Origin: CAYVBW01 sp964588685
GTDB lineage: Bacteria > Patescibacteriota > Microgenomatia > UBA1400 > PJMF01
Assembly: GCA_964588685.1 (NCBI GenBank)
Contig: CAZPQG010000001.1
Span: forward strand, 61,737-125,736
Direction: 5' to 3'
DNA: 64,000 nt
The notes under the pieces are model-generated. The model did not search any database and was not told where the DNA came from. It saw nothing but the letters and a program-made list of their open reading frames with translations. Below, piece by piece: positions 15,412 through 24,067 of this stretch (position 1 is its first letter; each line of letters starts with the position of its first letter). Position numbers and translations under genes: made by a program.

Positions 15412-17334
15412 TTAATTAACAACCTCGCCTTCTTCCACATCTTCCCCAGAATCGTCATCTTGAGCTTCCTTAGCTGCTCCTGCTTGTTCATCTTTGGCGG
15501 CAGCCTCTTGCTCTTTTCTCATCGCTTCACTCAACTTTTGACCAGCGGTTAAAGTTTGTTCTACCGCTTTCTCCAACTCTTCTTTAGCTGCCTCTTCTTT
15601 TTCAGCCAATTCTCTTAACTTTTCAATTGATTCCTCCAAATTTTCTCTATCCTTTTCTTTTAGTTTATCGCCATAATCTTCAAGCTGTTTTTCCATCTCA
15701 AACGCAACACTGCTAGCCTGATTACGGGCCTCAATTAATTCTCTTTTCTTTTTGTCTTCTTCAGCAAATTCTTCAGCCTCCTGCTTCATTTTTTCAACCT
15801 CTTCTTCATCCAAATTAGTCGTATTTTTAATCGTAATAGATTGTTCCTTGCCGCTAGTCTTATCTTTAGCAGAAACATTCAAGATTCCATTAGAATCGAT
15901 GTCAAAGCTGACTTCAATTTGCGGCACTCCTCGAGGTGCAGGCGGAATTCCATCCAAGATAAAACGACCGAGTGACTTATTGTCTTTAGCCATCTCGCGT
16001 TCACCCTGTAAAACATTAATCTCAACCTGAGTTTGATTATCAGCTGCAGTAGAAAATACTTTTGAAGCGCTGGTTGGAATAGTAGTATTGCGTTCGATCA
16101 AAGGAGTCCTCACCCCACCTAAAGTTTCAATCCCTAAAGTAAGCGGAGTCACATCAAGCAAAACTATATCTTCCACATCGCCGCTAATAACTCCTGCCTG
16201 AACTGCAGCCCCAATAGCTACCACTTCATCTGGATTAACGCCTTTATGAGGCTCTCTGCCGAAAAACTCCTCCACTTCTTCTTGAATTTTAGGCATTCTG
16301 GTTTGACCGCCCACTAAAATAACCTGATCAACATCACTTGCTTTTATATCCGCATCTTTAAGTGCTTGCTTAACCGGTCCAAAAGAACTTTCAATCAAAT
16401 CATCAACCAACTCTTCAAGTTTTGCTCTAGTCAGCGTCATAGTTAAGTGCAGTGGATTGCCTTCTTTACTTTGAGTAATAAAAGGCTGATTGATATCTGT
16501 TCGCTGAGCAGTTGATAATTCAATCTTAGCCTTTTCAGCCACATCTTTAATTCTCTGCATGGCTTGTTTGTCAGCTGACAAATCAACTCCGTGCTCTTTT
16601 TTAAACTCTTCAACAATCCAATCCATTACCTTTTGATCAAAATCATTTCCGCCTAAAAAGGTATCTCCATTAGTAGATTTCACCTCAAACACACCATCAC
16701 CAATTTCTAAAATAGAGATATCAAATGTGCCTCCGCCTAAATCATAAACTGCAATTGTTTCATCCTCTTTTTTGTCTAAACCATAAGCTAAAGAAGCTGC
16801 CGTAGGCTCATTAACGATTCTCTCTACAGTAAAGCCGGCAATTTCTCCTGCCTGCTTTGTTGCTTGGCGCTGAGAATCATTAAAGTAAGCCGGTACAGTA
16901 ATAACTGCTCTCTTCACCTTGCTGCCTAAATAGCTTTCAGCATCCCGTTTAGCTTTACGCAGTACCTGAGCTGAAATCTCTTGCGGAGTATAGGTTTCAT
17001 CATCTACTTTAATTACAGCCATCTTATCTTTTCCTTCTGTGATCTCGTAAGTTACATGCTCTATTGCTTTTTCAACTACTTCATCACTAAACCTGCGGCC
17101 GATAAATCTTTTTACTGATTCAATAGTAGTTTTTGGATTAAGAACCATTTGTCTTTTGGCCGGGTCGCCAACTAAAGTTTCATCGTCTTTAAATGCGACG
17201 ATTGAAGGAAACGTGTTGCGGCCTTCAGCAGTCGGGATAATTTTAGGGGAACCACCTTCCATCACCGCTACTGCAGAATTAGTAGTTCCAAGATCAATGC
17301 CGATAATTTTACCTTCTGTTTTTGTTTTTGCCAT
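15412..17334 (-). CDS. dnaK: Molecular chaperone DnaK (Hsp70)
   Basis: 640 residues, full length. The ATPase domain (about 10-385) has GIDLGTTNSAVAV, RQATKQAGEIAGF, VYDLGGGTFDISILE and ILVGGQTRMPKIQ. The linker VLLDVTPLTLGIET leads to the substrate-binding domain (about 395-510) and the helical lid, ending in an acidic DDDSGEDVEEGEVVN tail. AAAGGAAT precedes the ATG. grpE and hrcA lie upstream on the same strand (125-nt gap), dnaJ downstream. I see no CIRCE-like element directly before dnaK, so heat control probably comes by read-through from the hrcA promoter. Confidence 0.98.
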   Translation of the reverse strand: MAKTKTEGKIIGIDLGTTNSAVAVMEGGSPKIIPTAEGRNTFPSIVAFKDDETLVGDPAKRQMVLNPKTTIESVKRFIGRRFSDEVVEKAIEHVTYEITEGKDKMAVIKVDDETYTPQEISAQVLRKAKRDAESYLGSKVKRAVITVPAYFNDSQRQATKQAGEIAGFTVERIVNEPTAASLAYGLDKKEDETIAVYDLGGGTFDISILEIGDGVFEVKSTNGDTFLGGNDFDQKVMDWIVEEFKKEHGVDLSADKQAMQRIKDVAEKAKIELSTAQRTDINQPFITQSKEGNPLHLTMTLTRAKLEELVDDLIESSFGPVKQALKDADIKASDVDQVILVGGQTRMPKIQEEVEEFFGREPHKGVNPDEVVAIGAAVQAGVISGDVEDIVLLDVTPLTLGIETLGGVRTPLIERNTTIPTSASKVFSTAADNQTQVEINVLQGEREMAKDNKSLGRFILDGIPPAPRGVPQIEVSFDIDSNGILNVSAKDKTSGKEQSITIKNTTNLDEEEVEKMKQEAEEFAEEDKKKRELIEARNQASSVAFEMEKQLEDYGDKLKEKDRENLEESIEKLRELAEKEEAAKEELEKAVEQTLTAGQKLSEAMRKEQEAAAKDEQAGAAKEAQDDDSGEDVEEGEVVN

Positions 17335-17459
17335 AATTATTCCTTTATATTTATTTTAATTAATTACTTAACTGTTAATATACTTTTTGGATTAAATTTG
17401 AATTAAATCTTAATGAACAAACAAACGCATATTGTATTAAATAACTCTTCATTATCAAA

Positions 17460-17933
17460 CTATTCTTCATCATCTTTTCCCAGCACTACTTTTGCATGCT
17501 GAATTACATCTTCTTTTAATCGATAGCCTTTTCTCAATACTTCAGTGACCTGATCACCTTCACCTTTCTTGTTTGCAGCCTCCATGGTTTCTAGATTAAA
17601 TTTTTTTCCTAAAGCTTTAATTTCTTCTAAGCCAGCTTGCTGCAAGATTTGTTTAAAATCTTTCAAAGTTATAGTGAAAGCTTTATCTTCTATTTGAATT
17701 GATAATTTTTCTAAATTTTCCAAAATTGGTAGTAAAGATTTAATCAGATCTTTATTAGCAAAACGAACTATTTGACTACGCTCCTGTTGAGTTCGTCTTT
17801 GTAAATTTTGATAATCTGCCAAAGACCTTTTTTCTCTTTCTCTAGCTTCCTCCAACTGATTTTTTAGAGTTTGCAGTTCATTTTCTATCAGCGTTTCTTT
17901 TTGTTTATCTTCCTTAGTTTTTTTTTGACTCAT
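17460..17933 (-). CDS. grpE: Nucleotide exchange factor GrpE
   Basis: 157 residues, slightly short for the family. The N-terminal half is a long coiled coil (ENELQTLKNQLEEAREREKRSLADYQNLQRR and on). The C-terminal beta domain has KFNLETMEAANKKGEGDQVTEVLRKGYRLKEDVIQHAKVVLGK, in which GY.l...vlR.A.V.V is the GrpE signature (here with HAKVVL). It releases ADP from DnaK. It starts 13 nt after the hrcA stop, so both are on one transcript. Confidence 0.95.
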   Translation of the reverse strand: MSQKKTKEDKQKETLIENELQTLKNQLEEAREREKRSLADYQNLQRRTQQERSQIVRFANKDLIKSLLPILENLEKLSIQIEDKAFTITLKDFKQILQQAGLEEIKALGKKFNLETMEAANKKGEGDQVTEVLRKGYRLKEDVIQHAKVVLGKDDEE

Positions 17934-17946
17934 AATTAGAAACTTT

Positions 17947-18666
17947 CTAAACTATTTCTTCAATTAAACTTTTAAAATACTTCATGACAGGCACTATATA
18001 AGAATAGTTGAATCTTCTAGACCCTAAAACTCCCAACCGACATTGATGACCCATCGCATTAACAGAAACAAACATTAAGCCCACAGACTCCAACTCTTTT
18101 TCACCCAACTCTTTACCATAAACAATCTGAACTTTATCATAAGTTTGTGCTCTGGAAAAAATCTCATTTAACAACCGAGCTTGTTCAATAATTGATAAAG
18201 TTCTTTTCATGACTTTAATATCATAAAACTCCGGCATCTCGAGCAAATTAGCATAACCCGCATGATAAATATTGCTTTCATTAGACATCGCAAGACCAAT
18301 GGCGTGAGCTCGATTGGCTAAAGCCTGACAACTCTGCTGCAGCAGCTGCCCCAGCTGATCGCGGCTGCTCCATATTTTTTCTTTAGCACTAACTTCATCA
18401 GCCACAGACAATTCTTCTTCTCTCATCAATTCGTTAACATATAGCCTGAAAGCTTTGGCTGTCGGAATACGACCCCCGCTGAAATGAGGTTTGTATAAAT
18501 AGCTTTTTTTATTTAACTCAACCATCTCATTGCGAATAGTAGCCGGAGATACTCCAATATTATATTTTTTATCAATTGTTTCCGAACCAACCGGATCAGC
18601 TGTTTCAATAAATTCTTCAATAATAGCTCTCAAAATTTGAATTTGCCGCGGGCTGAGATTAATCAT
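17947..18666 (-). CDS. hrcA: Heat-inducible transcription repressor HrcA (compact form)
   Basis: 239 residues against about 340 in Bacillus. The N-terminal winged helix (about 1-75) is clear: LSPRQIQILRAIIEEFIETADPVGS, then GVSPATIRNEMVELNKKSYLYKPHFSGGRIPTAKAFRLYV. The C-terminal GAF-like sensing part is shortened but keeps the closing block GVLGSRRFNYSYIVPVMKYF. HrcA binds CIRCE operators and represses chaperone genes until heat titrates GroEL. A CIRCE-like palindrome on the promoter about 100 nt upstream implies autoregulation, and a second one lies before groES. Confidence 0.93.
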   Translation of the reverse strand: MINLSPRQIQILRAIIEEFIETADPVGSETIDKKYNIGVSPATIRNEMVELNKKSYLYKPHFSGGRIPTAKAFRLYVNELMREEELSVADEVSAKEKIWSSRDQLGQLLQQSCQALANRAHAIGLAMSNESNIYHAGYANLLEMPEFYDIKVMKRTLSIIEQARLLNEIFSRAQTYDKVQIVYGKELGEKELESVGLMFVSVNAMGHQCRLGVLGSRRFNYSYIVPVMKYFKSLIEEIV

Positions 18667-18763
18667 CTTTTAAGATACTACAATTTATAATTTACAAATA
18701 TTGCAAATATCAATATATTTACGAATATTTTTACTGACGAATATTAAAATATCCAATCGTCTA

Positions 18764-18790
18764 TTAGCAATGATAATAACTGTCTGCTAA
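18764..18790 (-). promoter_or_regulatory. CIRCE-like operator upstream of hrcA-grpE
   Basis: The half sites TTAGCAATG (18764-18772) and GTCTGCTAA (18782-18790) are separated by 9 nt. This is the 9-9-9 geometry of CIRCE (TTAGCACTC-N9-GAGTGCTAA): the outer six bases of each arm are conserved and the inner three are changed. It overlaps the predicted promoter, as expected for HrcA repression. Confidence 0.8.
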
Positions 18791-18798
18791 ATTGTCAA
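18770..18798 (-). promoter_or_regulatory. Sigma-70-type promoter of hrcA-grpE
   Basis: On the minus strand -35 TTGACA (18793-18798), a 17-bp spacer and -10 TATCAT (18770-18775). The CIRCE-like palindrome covers the spacer and the -10 box. Start of transcription near 18763, leader about 97 nt. Confidence 0.75.
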
Positions 18799-19027
18799 GA
18801 ATTGTTCAGTAAATTTTTAGGGAGTGGAAGTTAAAAAGCAAAAAAACAGTTTGATTTGAGCAGTGTTAAATTAATAGCTTGCTGGATTTACCAGACAAAA
18901 TTAGTTCTATTTTTCCAAAAACGAGCCAATTGCAGCAATTAGCATAACAATATAATTATATAGCGGGCAACTGGAACAGAAGGCAATAACAAGGGAAAGA
19001 CTAATAAAATTAAATTAATAATTAAAA
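18799..19027. other. Gene-free rest of the hrcA upstream region
   Basis: AT-rich spacer between the hrcA promoter and the stop of the cohesin-like gene. I see no ORF, no strong hairpin and no repeat. Confidence 0.5.
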
Positions 19028-19702
19028 TTAAAGCAACAACAACCCTACTCCGATCATAGCCAATCCAGAAACAAGCCATTTTAGCCAATTCATTGGTCCG
19101 GCTACAGCCAACTCATCCGGCATCACCGGTTGATCTCCTTTAGTAGTGGCTTCAGTAGTAGCAGTTGGTGACTCTGTTTCACTTTCCACAGTGTAGCTAC
19201 CGGAAACGTTTTGAGCACATTGCTCATCAGTTGCTAATAAATTGGTGCCGTTTATGTTCATTATATTTGAATCATCTGTTTCGGTAGTGTTGCAGCGAAA
19301 ATCCAATTCAAAAGTGCCGGAGGTAATTTTGGGCTCAAGAATCATAGTAGCCATTTTTCCGCTGCCCGTCACTCCATCTGTATTTTCTAAATTTAAAGTA
19401 CCGGTAATAACCAGCTCTCCACTGGTTGTTGCGTCAACATCAATATTGTCAAAAAAATCATTAGCAGAAATACTAATAATGTTGATATGATTAGGATTAT
19501 AAGTCGCAATCGCTACTGCTGACTCCACTGCTTCACCTTCGGTATCAATTCCAACTTCAACTTCGAGCTGATCAAACACCTCACCCCCGGAAGGGCCAAA
19601 GAAAAAACGCGCTGCTGATGCGCTTTGAGCAAAAACGTGAGCACTGAGAGTAAATAATGAAAAGAAAATAATTATTATGGGCAGTTTAAGGTTTATTTTC
19701 AT
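19028..19702 (-). CDS. Surface protein with cohesin-like domain and C-terminal membrane anchor
   Basis: 224 residues. The signal peptide (about 1-26) ends in HVFAQSASA. A beta-rich domain follows (about 30-170) with FFFGPSGGEVFDQLEVEVGIDTEG, YNPNHINIISIS and GSGKMATMILEPKITSGTFELDF. This resembles the cohesin / carbohydrate-binding fold used widely by CPR surface proteins (start with a P..G..f.V.V.vdt, later G.la...f...). A Thr/Glu-rich linker (about 172-190) leads to a C-terminal membrane helix (WLKWLVSGLAMIGVGLLLL). It is probably displayed on the cell surface. No dockerin partner is seen nearby. Confidence 0.7.
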   Translation of the reverse strand: MKINLKLPIIIIFFSLFTLSAHVFAQSASAARFFFGPSGGEVFDQLEVEVGIDTEGEAVESAVAIATYNPNHINIISISANDFFDNIDVDATTSGELVITGTLNLENTDGVTGSGKMATMILEPKITSGTFELDFRCNTTETDDSNIMNINGTNLLATDEQCAQNVSGSYTVESETESPTATTEATTKGDQPVMPDELAVAGPMNWLKWLVSGLAMIGVGLLLL

Positions 19703-20028
19703 GGGCTGTTTATTTAATAAATTAACTATTTACTATTATTCATTAACGAATTTGATTATAGCATAAGCCTTGCAGCTCGCATTTAGCCAAATTCATTAAG
19801 ATATATTTACTATAACTGAAGTTATTAAAAATTAAAAACAATTCTGTAAAGTACTAAATAATTTCTATAATATCTAAAAAATATTTTAACAAAAATATAA
19901 AAATCAGCTTTAGCCTTGATTGTATTTCAAACTTAAGCTTTTTTATGGTAAAATTACAGTTATTACTCAAGAGATTAAAGCAAAACATTTAATATTAACC
20001 TTATAGAGACATATTAAAAGTTGACTTA
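19703..20028. other. Divergent intergenic region
   Basis: 326 nt between a minus-strand surface-protein gene and a plus-strand orphan, so promoters for both should lie here. TAAAAT (in GGTAAAATTACAG, about 19949) is a possible plus-strand -10. I see no palindromic operator or RNA gene. Confidence 0.35.
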
Positions 20029-20043
20029 TTGTTAAAAATTAAA

Positions 20044-21192
20044 ATGATGATACCGGAAAAAGAAAATCCAGAGCTAACTGGGGGAAGCAGCGCAGGAACA
20101 GAACATGAATCTGCTAAACACGAATTTACTGAAGAAACAATTCCTCAAAAAGAAGGAAAAATCCCTGTTATTTCTACTGCCGGTTGGTTATTCAATCCGG
20201 AAGAGTTATTTAAAATTTTAAACGAATTAAATGAAGAAAGAAAAGAACAGGGAAAAAAACTAATAAAGGTGGAATTATATCCCACCTTTAGGAAATTTGA
20301 TAAATTTTTTGAAAAATTAATTGAGTTTATTCCCGAATTAGAAAACTGGATTCCTCCGATTGTAAATGCGGACTATGTTGAGGAACTTAAAAAAGAATAT
20401 CCCAATGTTCCAATTAGCGGTGTTCATCTTGAATTCAACTTTAATCCATGGGAAGAAATTTACCGCACTACGTTTGGTGAAGAATTTTTCCCGAAAGTAC
20501 CGGGTATGAAGCCTTCTGATCGAATAAAGATGGCTCTCAAACAAAGGGCTTTCCAGGGAGCGTGGATGGGACTGATGGGTCCGGCTAGAAAAGAAAGGGG
20601 TGTTAAGCTGGCACAAGAACTTCATAAACAATCCGAAGAAGAAGAAGAAGAAGAAGAAGAGGGTGTCGCTATTACTGCTCACGCAAATGTTATAGTTGGT
20701 TTTGGAGTTGATAAAATTAGAGAAATTAAAGAAACAATTGCAGCTGTTTTTGTGGAAGATGAAAGACCTTATAGATCGCCTGTGATGAAGAAGTTGCAGA
20801 AAAAATTAGAGTCTCAAGGGATAGAAGCGTCATTAAAAGACCTCGTATCGAACCTTGAATGCCTTAAACTGATTGTTGAAGAATATGAGTTAGATGGGCT
20901 TGTATTTGCTGCTGACCATCCGTCAGCAGAAGAAGAAGGCTTAATTAAGATGTATAACTCTGTTGAAAAAATGGTAAAAATGCTGCACGTTGCAGGAACA
21001 GAGGCAGATAAAGTTCATACTACAACCCTTGGTGAAGAAATCGATGAACTTTTAGAAAAAATACAAAAACCGATTAAAGTAGTTTACGATGTCAGTCCTC
21101 TGGAAATGAAGGGGAAGTCATATGAAGAACAAAAAAATTATGTTAGAAAATTTGCTGCACAAGTTGATGGAGATTATGATGAAAACGAGTAG
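20044..21192 (+). CDS. Uncharacterised protein, possibly TIM-barrel
   Basis: 382 residues from the ATG at 20044 (a TTG at 20029 is also open; no Shine-Dalgarno for either). I do not recognise the family. Strand-like segments at regular distances (IPVISTAGWL, IKVELYP, ISGVHLEFNF, ITAHANVIV, DGLVFAADHPS, KVHTTTLGE, IKVVYDVSP) with acidic and His residues at their ends suggest a TIM barrel. It could be of the sugar-phosphate isomerase / AP-endonuclease type, but this is inference. A nine-residue Glu run sits near residue 200. No signal peptide or membrane segment. It stands alone on the plus strand among minus-strand genes. Confidence 0.55.
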   Translation: MMIPEKENPELTGGSSAGTEHESAKHEFTEETIPQKEGKIPVISTAGWLFNPEELFKILNELNEERKEQGKKLIKVELYPTFRKFDKFFEKLIEFIPELENWIPPIVNADYVEELKKEYPNVPISGVHLEFNFNPWEEIYRTTFGEEFFPKVPGMKPSDRIKMALKQRAFQGAWMGLMGPARKERGVKLAQELHKQSEEEEEEEEEGVAITAHANVIVGFGVDKIREIKETIAAVFVEDERPYRSPVMKKLQKKLESQGIEASLKDLVSNLECLKLIVEEYELDGLVFAADHPSAEEEGLIKMYNSVEKMVKMLHVAGTEADKVHTTTLGEEIDELLEKIQKPIKVVYDVSPLEMKGKSYEEQKNYVRKFAAQVDGDYDENE

Positions 21193-21426
21193 AAAACTGT
21201 ATAAATTGTAATAAGCAGCAACAAGCCGCTTCGCACTTTATTTACAATAACTACATTTATTGTAACTGCCGGCTGCAATAACTCTCCTTTTAACCAGTCT
21301 GATGAAATTTATTTTTCTACACTGCTTTTCTGCATTGCAGCAGCCTTTTTAATTCCCTTTAGCTTTAAAATTTGCTAAGATGAAGTGAGGTTTAATTTTT
21401 AAATCTAACATGAATTAGCAACCTAG

Positions 21427-22842
21427 ATGAATTTCAAAACTAATCGTAAAAGAAAATCAATAGTTGGAGGATTTTTCTTTATTATTTTCAGTGTCTTCTT
21501 GATTGCCAGTGCTGCCCAACTTGATTCAATTCAACAAATTTTTTCCGAAGCCTTAGGCAAGCCCGCTAATATAGTCATTGATACCCAAGCCGTAATCAGT
21601 CCGCTCAATCGCTCATGGCTTAATTTAGCACAAGGCGGAGAAAGCCATGACTGGCGCCTTAATCCTATCATGCAAAAAGTACAAGCTTTAAATCCTGAAT
21701 ACATCCGCCTGGATCATATTTACACTTTTTATGATATCGTGCAGGGATCTCCTCAAAATTTAACTTTCAATTTTTCTCAATTAGATGTAATGTTGGATGA
21801 CATTTTAGCTGCCGGCGCTAAACCTTATATTGTTTTAAGTTATATGCCTCCCGCGATTTCCAAAGGTGATATTGTTGACGCTCCTCATGACTGGACAGAT
21901 TGGCAAACCGTAGTCCAAAAAACTATTGAGCATATTTCCGGGATTCGCGGTATTGATGAAGTCTATTATGAAGTCTGGAATGAACCTGATTTATTTGGAG
22001 GCTGGAAAACATACGGCCATAAAAACTACTTAACTATGTATTCCTATGCCGCTTTTGGAGCGCATCAAGCTCAAAATCAACCATATGTAAAAGATTTTTA
22101 CCTGGGAGGTCCGGCCACTACTGCTCTTTACCGTGATTGGTTTCACGCTTTGGCCCGCCATGCAATTAATAATAATTTAAAGTATGATTTTTTCTCATGG
22201 CATCGCTACGATCATTCATTAAGTGTTTTTGAAAAAGACTTAACCCAGATTCGAAGCTGGCTGGCCCGCTACCCTCAACTTTCCAGAGAATTAAAATTAC
22301 ACGTTACAGAGTGGGGGCCTGACAGCAGCAACCACGCGGCATATGACAATAATTACGGGGCAGCTCATGCAATCGCCGGCGCTATTACTTTAAACCAGTT
22401 GGCCGACCGCGTTTTTATCTTTGAAATCCAAGATGGTAAAGATCCCAACCATCAAGCTTACTGGGGCCGGTGGGGGCTGCTCACTCACCAAGACTTTGAA
22501 TCTCAACCCAAACCGCGCTACCATGCTTTACAGCTGCTTGACAAAATTGGCGAGCAGCGTTTATTTATTACCGGTCAAGGCAGCTGGGTTAAAGCCTTAG
22601 CAGCCCGCAATAATCACGGCAATGTTGATTTTGTGATGGCAAATGCAGATATATATCACCAACGCACAGAATTTGTACCTGTGACCTTTAATAACATAAT
22701 ACCAGGAGAATATCTATTAACTTTAGAATTTCTGGACGGCCGACAATTAAATTTTTCTCTAAGCACTAGTGACAACAGACTGAGAACTGAAGTTGAAATG
22801 CAGCCTAACAGCGTGGTGTATGGAGAATTAATCAGCCAATAA
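21427..22842 (+). CDS. Clan GH-A glycoside hydrolase (GH39-like), membrane-anchored or secreted
   Basis: 471 residues. An N-terminal hydrophobic segment (about 12-30, VGGFFFIIFSVFLIASAAQ) is a signal peptide or anchor. The TIM barrel shows the clan GH-A catalytic pair: the acid/base Glu in YYEVWNEPDLF (the NEP motif) and the nucleophile Glu in LHVTEWGPDS. RLDHIYTFYD near the N-terminus and a C-terminal beta-sandwich (about 385-471) fit GH39 beta-xylosidase-like enzymes. It likely cleaves a glycosidic bond outside the cytoplasm; the substrate cannot be predicted. A GT4 gene lies convergent downstream. Confidence 0.8.
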   Translation: MNFKTNRKRKSIVGGFFFIIFSVFLIASAAQLDSIQQIFSEALGKPANIVIDTQAVISPLNRSWLNLAQGGESHDWRLNPIMQKVQALNPEYIRLDHIYTFYDIVQGSPQNLTFNFSQLDVMLDDILAAGAKPYIVLSYMPPAISKGDIVDAPHDWTDWQTVVQKTIEHISGIRGIDEVYYEVWNEPDLFGGWKTYGHKNYLTMYSYAAFGAHQAQNQPYVKDFYLGGPATTALYRDWFHALARHAINNNLKYDFFSWHRYDHSLSVFEKDLTQIRSWLARYPQLSRELKLHVTEWGPDSSNHAAYDNNYGAAHAIAGAITLNQLADRVFIFEIQDGKDPNHQAYWGRWGLLTHQDFESQPKPRYHALQLLDKIGEQRLFITGQGSWVKALAARNNHGNVDFVMANADIYHQRTEFVPVTFNNIIPGEYLLTLEFLDGRQLNFSLSTSDNRLRTEVEMQPNSVVYGELISQ

Positions 22843-22863
22843 ATTTAATCTTCATATAAATTA

Positions 22864-24000
22864 TTATCTTTTTACAACCCTCTCAATTAACTGTCTGAGT
22901 TGTTTTTTGAAATTTTCTTTTGAATATTGGCGAGCATTTTCTTGAATTTTTTTAGCAGAAAATGTTTGCTTAGGCAGCTGCTCGAATTGTTTAATAGCTT
23001 GCCGTAATCCCTGAACACTTAAGTCATCAAATAATAAGCCATTCATTTGATTCATAACAGTATATTGTGGTCCGCCAGAACGATGAGCAATAACCGGTGT
23101 CCCGGCTAACATAGCTTCGATAGGCACCATACCAAAATCCTCATCTTCTACCGGGTAGAGTAAAGCCCTAGCACCGGCATATAGTTCAGCTAGTTCTTGA
23201 TCAGTCACTGCTCCTAAAAACTGCACTGATTCACCGGCTATTTTTTTTAATTTCGGTAACATTTGACCGGTGCCTGCCACCAACAGTTTTCGCTTTAAGT
23301 TAGTGCAGACTTGTACTGCTAACTCCGGATGTTTCTGCAAACCTAAACGGCCTACATAAAAATAATAATCTTGAGCCGAATTTTGTTTAATCTGCAGCAG
23401 CTCACGAGCCGGCAAAAGTAAACTCACCGGTGGATGAATAATGACTGCTTCTTTTTTATAAAATTTTTTAATTCTTTGCTGAGTTTCCTTTGAATTAGCA
23501 ATAAATTGATCAACTGCTTGTGCCTGCTTAAAATCAATCACCCTCATATAATGATTAATTAATTGACCACACCAGTGAATTAGCGGCTTTTTTTTCCATG
23601 CAGACATAGTGGAGTAACCATATAAAGCTCGCGGAGGAGTATGACAGTAGCATAAATGCAAACCATTTTTAGGCTTAACAGCTTTGGCCGCAAAAGCATT
23701 GGATGAAGAGATTACTAAATCAAATTTATCTAACTTTAAAGAAGCAAAAGCCTTAGGAGCCAAAAACCGCAAAGGAGAATAGAGTTTTTTATGCAAAGGA
23801 ATTTTAGCAAACCAGGTTTGTTTAATATCCCAATCTTGAAATTTATGCCAATGAGAATCAAGAGCTTTTTTATCAACAAAAGATACATAAACCGGAGCAG
23901 AAGGAAAAATTTCATGCAGTGTTTCTAAAACTCGCTCTGCTCCTCCATATTCTCGAAGAAAATCATGAACCAAAGCCACCTTTCTTAATTGTTGCTGCAT
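22864..24000 (-). CDS. Family 4 (GT-B) glycosyltransferase
   Basis: 378 residues. The N-terminal Rossmann half has VALVHDFLREYGGAERVLETLHEIFP (glycine-rich acceptor loop) and LHLCYCHTPPRALYG. The C-terminal half has YYFYVGRLGLQKHPELAVQ and the donor-binding EDFGMVPIEAMLAGTPVIAHRSGGP (the E-x7-E motif of GT4). Such enzymes add a nucleotide-sugar unit to lipid or polysaccharide precursors at the inner face of the membrane. The specific sugar is unknown. Only 21 nt separate its stop from that of the GH39-like gene, and the two are convergent. Confidence 0.9.
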   Translation of the reverse strand: MQQQLRKVALVHDFLREYGGAERVLETLHEIFPSAPVYVSFVDKKALDSHWHKFQDWDIKQTWFAKIPLHKKLYSPLRFLAPKAFASLKLDKFDLVISSSNAFAAKAVKPKNGLHLCYCHTPPRALYGYSTMSAWKKKPLIHWCGQLINHYMRVIDFKQAQAVDQFIANSKETQQRIKKFYKKEAVIIHPPVSLLLPARELLQIKQNSAQDYYFYVGRLGLQKHPELAVQVCTNLKRKLLVAGTGQMLPKLKKIAGESVQFLGAVTDQELAELYAGARALLYPVEDEDFGMVPIEAMLAGTPVIAHRSGGPQYTVMNQMNGLLFDDLSVQGLRQAIKQFEQLPKQTFSAKKIQENARQYSKENFKKQLRQLIERVVKR

Positions 24001-24067
24001 AAAGATAAATTTAAAAAATAAAAAAACTTTAGATTCTTGTATAGTAAATTTGTTCTTTAAAAAAGTT

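Noticed and set aside
19028..19702. LPxTG sortase signal at the C-terminus of the surface protein
   Set aside because: No LPxTG motif and no basic tail after the hydrophobic helix; it ends in the helix.
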